64,000 nucleotides of DNA from Parasponia andersonii. Its lineage: Eukaryota > Streptophyta > Magnoliopsida > Rosales > Cannabaceae. Each line of letters starts with the position of its first letter. Position 1 is the first letter of the stretch. Location: the NCBI GenBank assembly GCA_002914805.1, contig JXTB01000601.1, positions 74,588 to 138,587 of the forward strand. The letters run 5' to 3'. Positions 61,527-64,000 of this stretch are shown piece by piece. The translations under genes were made by a program, and so were the position numbers. The notes under the pieces are model-generated. The model was not told where the DNA came from. It saw only the letters and a list, made by a program, of their open reading frames with translations, and made no database searches.

Positions 61527-61531
61527 ATTAA
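61527..61531. other. Target-site duplication, left (ATTAA)
   Basis: Matches 63647-63651 exactly; the two bracket the solo LTR. Confidence 0.92.
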
Positions 61532-63646
61532 TGTAAAAAACCCGGAATTTTGAAAGTAATTTGGACATTTTACCAATTTTCCGGATATAATCTTAGGAGG
61601 ATTAATTTGCAAAGGTTTTATGCAGAAGGACTAAATTGTAATTTTTAGGGGACTAAATTGATAGAGATTTGAAATTTGGGGATTTATGTACAATTTTTGA
61701 AAAAAATTGCACAGCCCATGCAAAATAGGCCACGTGGCCTGTTCACCCTCATTTCTCTCTCTCTCTCTCTCTCTCTCGGACCCTCTCGCCCGTCGACGTC
61801 AGACCGCCGCAGGAGCCGCCGCCGCCGTCGTCCGCCCATGCAACCGACCGGCGAAGCCTTTTCGTGCGACGCCGAAGCTCCGCCGCCGGTCCCTGGACGC
61901 CGCCGCCGCATGCAACGCGGGAAGCACCAAAAGGCCCGAATCGGATTTTTGGCCACCGCCGACGATTCCGGCCACCATTTGACCTTCAACTGGTCCCGTT
62001 GGATTCGTCTCGTCGCAAAGATCATAAAGGTATATATATCTCGACCCCATTTTGTCCGGATTGAAAGTTGCCATTTTTGAGTATTTCGAGTTTAAGTTTG
62101 ACTTTTTGATCCGGCCGTTGGATTGTATTTTTGTTGTCATTTTTGGATTGTACTTAGAAAATAGAGAAGTTTGATATATATATTGCCTATGTTTGGTGAC
62201 CGACATGGAAATCGAGATAAAACGGTCGAGATTTACCTCGTTTTACATGCCACCAGCCCGATATGGGCCCGGACCCGAATTGGACAAGTTATATGTCTAA
62301 CCTAGTTATTTTGGGTACTAAGAATTCAACGAAGAGATCCGTTTGTGGAATTGAAGCTCCAGTGAGAAGTTGGTTTTTCGCAAGAGGACGATCGAGGGCT
62401 TGGAATTGATTCTCGACCCTCCGGGCGATCGTCAACGACACCTTGACGATTCAATAGCATGGTATTGCTATTTGAGCGAGGTAGGGATTTAATTACCTCT
62501 GTTTTATATCATTTTCGAATAAAACTTACTTTCTACAATATATGAGAACAAATGTGATTTTTAGACAATTTTAAATATCTGTGATGGGAATTAGTTGTAT
62601 GAGATATATACTATATTACTCTGGGAATTTTCTAAGTGCAGGTTGTTTTGGGTATATTAAAAATAGAGCCATTATACTGTCTGTTTTTCTATAAAAACCT
62701 AGTATGCTGATTTTATTGAAAAACTAGAGCATAATTATTTTCACACTTCAGTTCTATATTGCACGTGTCATAGGATCATACATGAGTACCGTGTTAGTAT
62801 CGTAGGTTTACAGAATAGCGTTGCGTGCTCCACTGTCGGTGTAGAGTCCGTAAACCCGCGCGGGGTTTTGTTACTTCTGATTACCTCCCTATTTGGCAGG
62901 CGTAGGCAATTCGGTTGCCCCTCCAGGTTCGGTAGGCGACATATGGGTGTCCCCTCTGGGTATGGGCTTAGGTATCAGGTAGGCTGTTAGGCATATATAG
63001 TGCCATCATCCTAGGTTTCTGCAGATAAGAGGATGAGAGCTCATGGGTATGAGTTGATTATGTCATGTGTATATGGATTGAATGGTTTTGATTACACTGC
63101 TTTTATATGTATATGGATTTCCGGTTTGGATTATATGTATGTATGTTTTGGACTAAACTAACCATGCAGGAATTCTCCATCACTAAATATTTTCGATCGG
63201 GTAATTGTTTTTCTTACTAGGCATTTTATGCTCACCCCTCATACCTTCTTCCTCAGGTAGTGTCCAGTGTGATCTCGGTGATCAAGAGGAGTAAGAGGTC
63301 ATCTTAACTGTAGTTCGTTTCTTGGTAATGCTAGAAGCTTGTTGTAGTGGCGTTTGGATTGTTTGGGTTTTTTTGTTAGCATTGAACCAAGATTACTACT
63401 TTCTATTCGTTGTGGAAGATGATGTTGCTTGGAATTATATTTGATTTTTTAAAATAATTATTTGATCTATGTTTAATGGTATATACGAACTGTGGGAGTG
63501 GTTCACGGGATGAAATTCTAGTTATTTTATTTAAATGGACCGTTTTATAAAAACTAGAACTTTTGACATTTTTCAAATAAATCAAGGAATTTCCCATTTT
63601 TGTAAAATTTCCCTTATGCTACTGGCCCGGATTTTGGGTCGTGACA
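61532..63646 (+). mobile_element. Solo gypsy LTR with intact target duplication
   Basis: A 2115-bp LTR that begins TGTAAAAAACCCGG and ends TTTGGGTCGTGACA. It is flanked by the perfect 5-bp duplication ATTAA at 61527-61531 and 63647-63651. No internal coding region is present, so it is the product of recombination between two LTRs. The ACCCGG start and CGTGACA end, and the block near 62825-62945 (GTAGAGTCCGTAAACCCGCG), resemble long LTRs of Tekay/Retand-like gypsy elements; the clade is inferred. A CpG-rich segment with TC repeats (61753-61778) and CCG repeats (61805-61930) is probably its promoter leader. Open frames of up to 135 codons inside it are by-products of that GC-rich segment. Confidence 0.9.
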
Positions 63647-63651
63647 ATTAA
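63647..63651. other. Target-site duplication, right (ATTAA)
   Basis: Matches 61527-61531 exactly. Confidence 0.92.
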
Positions 63652-63655
63652 TTTA

Positions 63656-64000
63656 TCCATTATTTTTGACTTTATACTCAAGTGCCTCTTAGATGACAAA
63701 TTTTTTCTTCCTTTGCCCTCCACTTTTAACTTAATATTTAAGTATTCTCTACAATAGCAAAGTTATTCTTCTTTTGCCCTCTTATTTTTGACTTAGTATT
63801 CAAATAACTCTTAAAGTAATAAAGTTGTTATTCTTTTACCTTTTCAACTCTAATACCGTTAGAAAATTGTTAATAAATAATAGTAAAATAATCTTTTTAC
63901 TTTTTAAATAGATAAAATGATTATTTTACTATTGTCTATTAATAATTTTTTAACGGTATTAGAGTTGAGGGGTAAAAGAATAATAACTTTATTATTTTAG
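63656..64000. repeat. Tandem units leading into a foldback structure, cut by the window end
   Basis: Three diverged units of about 60-63 bp occupy 63656-63840. Each has a TTGACTT(A/T)(A/G)TA-like start and ends in a TTCTT(C/T)(C/T)TTT(G/A)CC motif. The last unit overlaps the left arm of a hairpin: 63818-63899 pairs with about 63912-63993, sharing AATAAAGTT(G/A)TTATTCTTTTACC and CAACTCTAATACCGTTA. The arms are about 82 bp with a very short loop. This looks like the end, or the whole core, of a foldback-type transposon that continues beyond the window. Confidence 0.7.

Noticed and set aside
61676-62206. Several overlapping open frames up to 135 codons on both strands
   Set aside because: They lie inside the solo LTR's GC-rich leader, have low-complexity Arg/Pro/Ala composition in all frames, and sit between perfect target duplications.

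Overview
This window is nuclear DNA from a flowering plant, most likely a eudicot. It is AT-rich, its genes are spliced with GT-AG introns, the encoded proteins are close to Arabidopsis families, and it carries typical plant LTR retrotransposons and MITEs. A run of Ns at 42172-42680 shows it comes from a scaffolded draft assembly. I cannot name the species. I find five host protein genes, all apparently intact: an ERF transcription factor (12258-13052, +), TFIID subunit TAF9 (16377-17424, +), a chloroplast RelA/SpoT homologue of the RSH2/RSH3 type (18076-21424, -), the tRNA exportin PAUSED/XPOT (47157-53664, +) and a class VII receptor-like cytoplasmic kinase (57897-60290, +).

Layout. 1-0.9 kb: unassigned flank. 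0.9-6.9 kb: a complete but dead Ty3/gypsy chromovirus with both LTRs. 7-12 kb: AT-rich spacer packed with MITEs, several sitting in TA microsatellites. 12.3-13.1 kb: the intronless ERF gene. 15.2-22 kb: a compact gene island where TAF9 and RSH converge tail to tail. 23.2-29.5 kb: a second, older relative of the first chromovirus. 29.5-46.8 kb: a long gene-free stretch with a G-box-rich islet, a 349-bp foldback element, a tandem array of about 75-bp units, the assembly gap, a Copia-type LTR and a Tourist-like MITE. 46.8-53.7 kb: the 13-coding-exon tRNA exportin gene. 57.9-60.3 kb: the 5-exon kinase. 61.5-63.65 kb: a solo gypsy LTR with a perfect 5-bp target duplication. 63.65-64 kb: a tandem-repeat/foldback element running to the end of the window.

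How the genes relate. They do not form a pathway. From memory, TAF9 and RSH3 are immediate neighbours in Arabidopsis (At1g54140/At1g54130), and PAUSED lies close to an RLCK gene (At1g72560/At1g72540), so both pairs may be conserved microsynteny. TAF9 and XPOT have housekeeping-type promoters (site II TGGGCC/GCCCA and telo-box AAACCCTA motifs) and probable 5'UTR introns. I did not find a clearly novel biological system. The most interesting signals are the C-to-T style decay of both chromoviruses, a 26-bp tandem duplication that alone explains the pol frameshift of the first, the TA-associated MITE cluster, a stop-free 90-nt intron in the RSH synthetase motif, and several foldback/tandem elements that match no family I can name.
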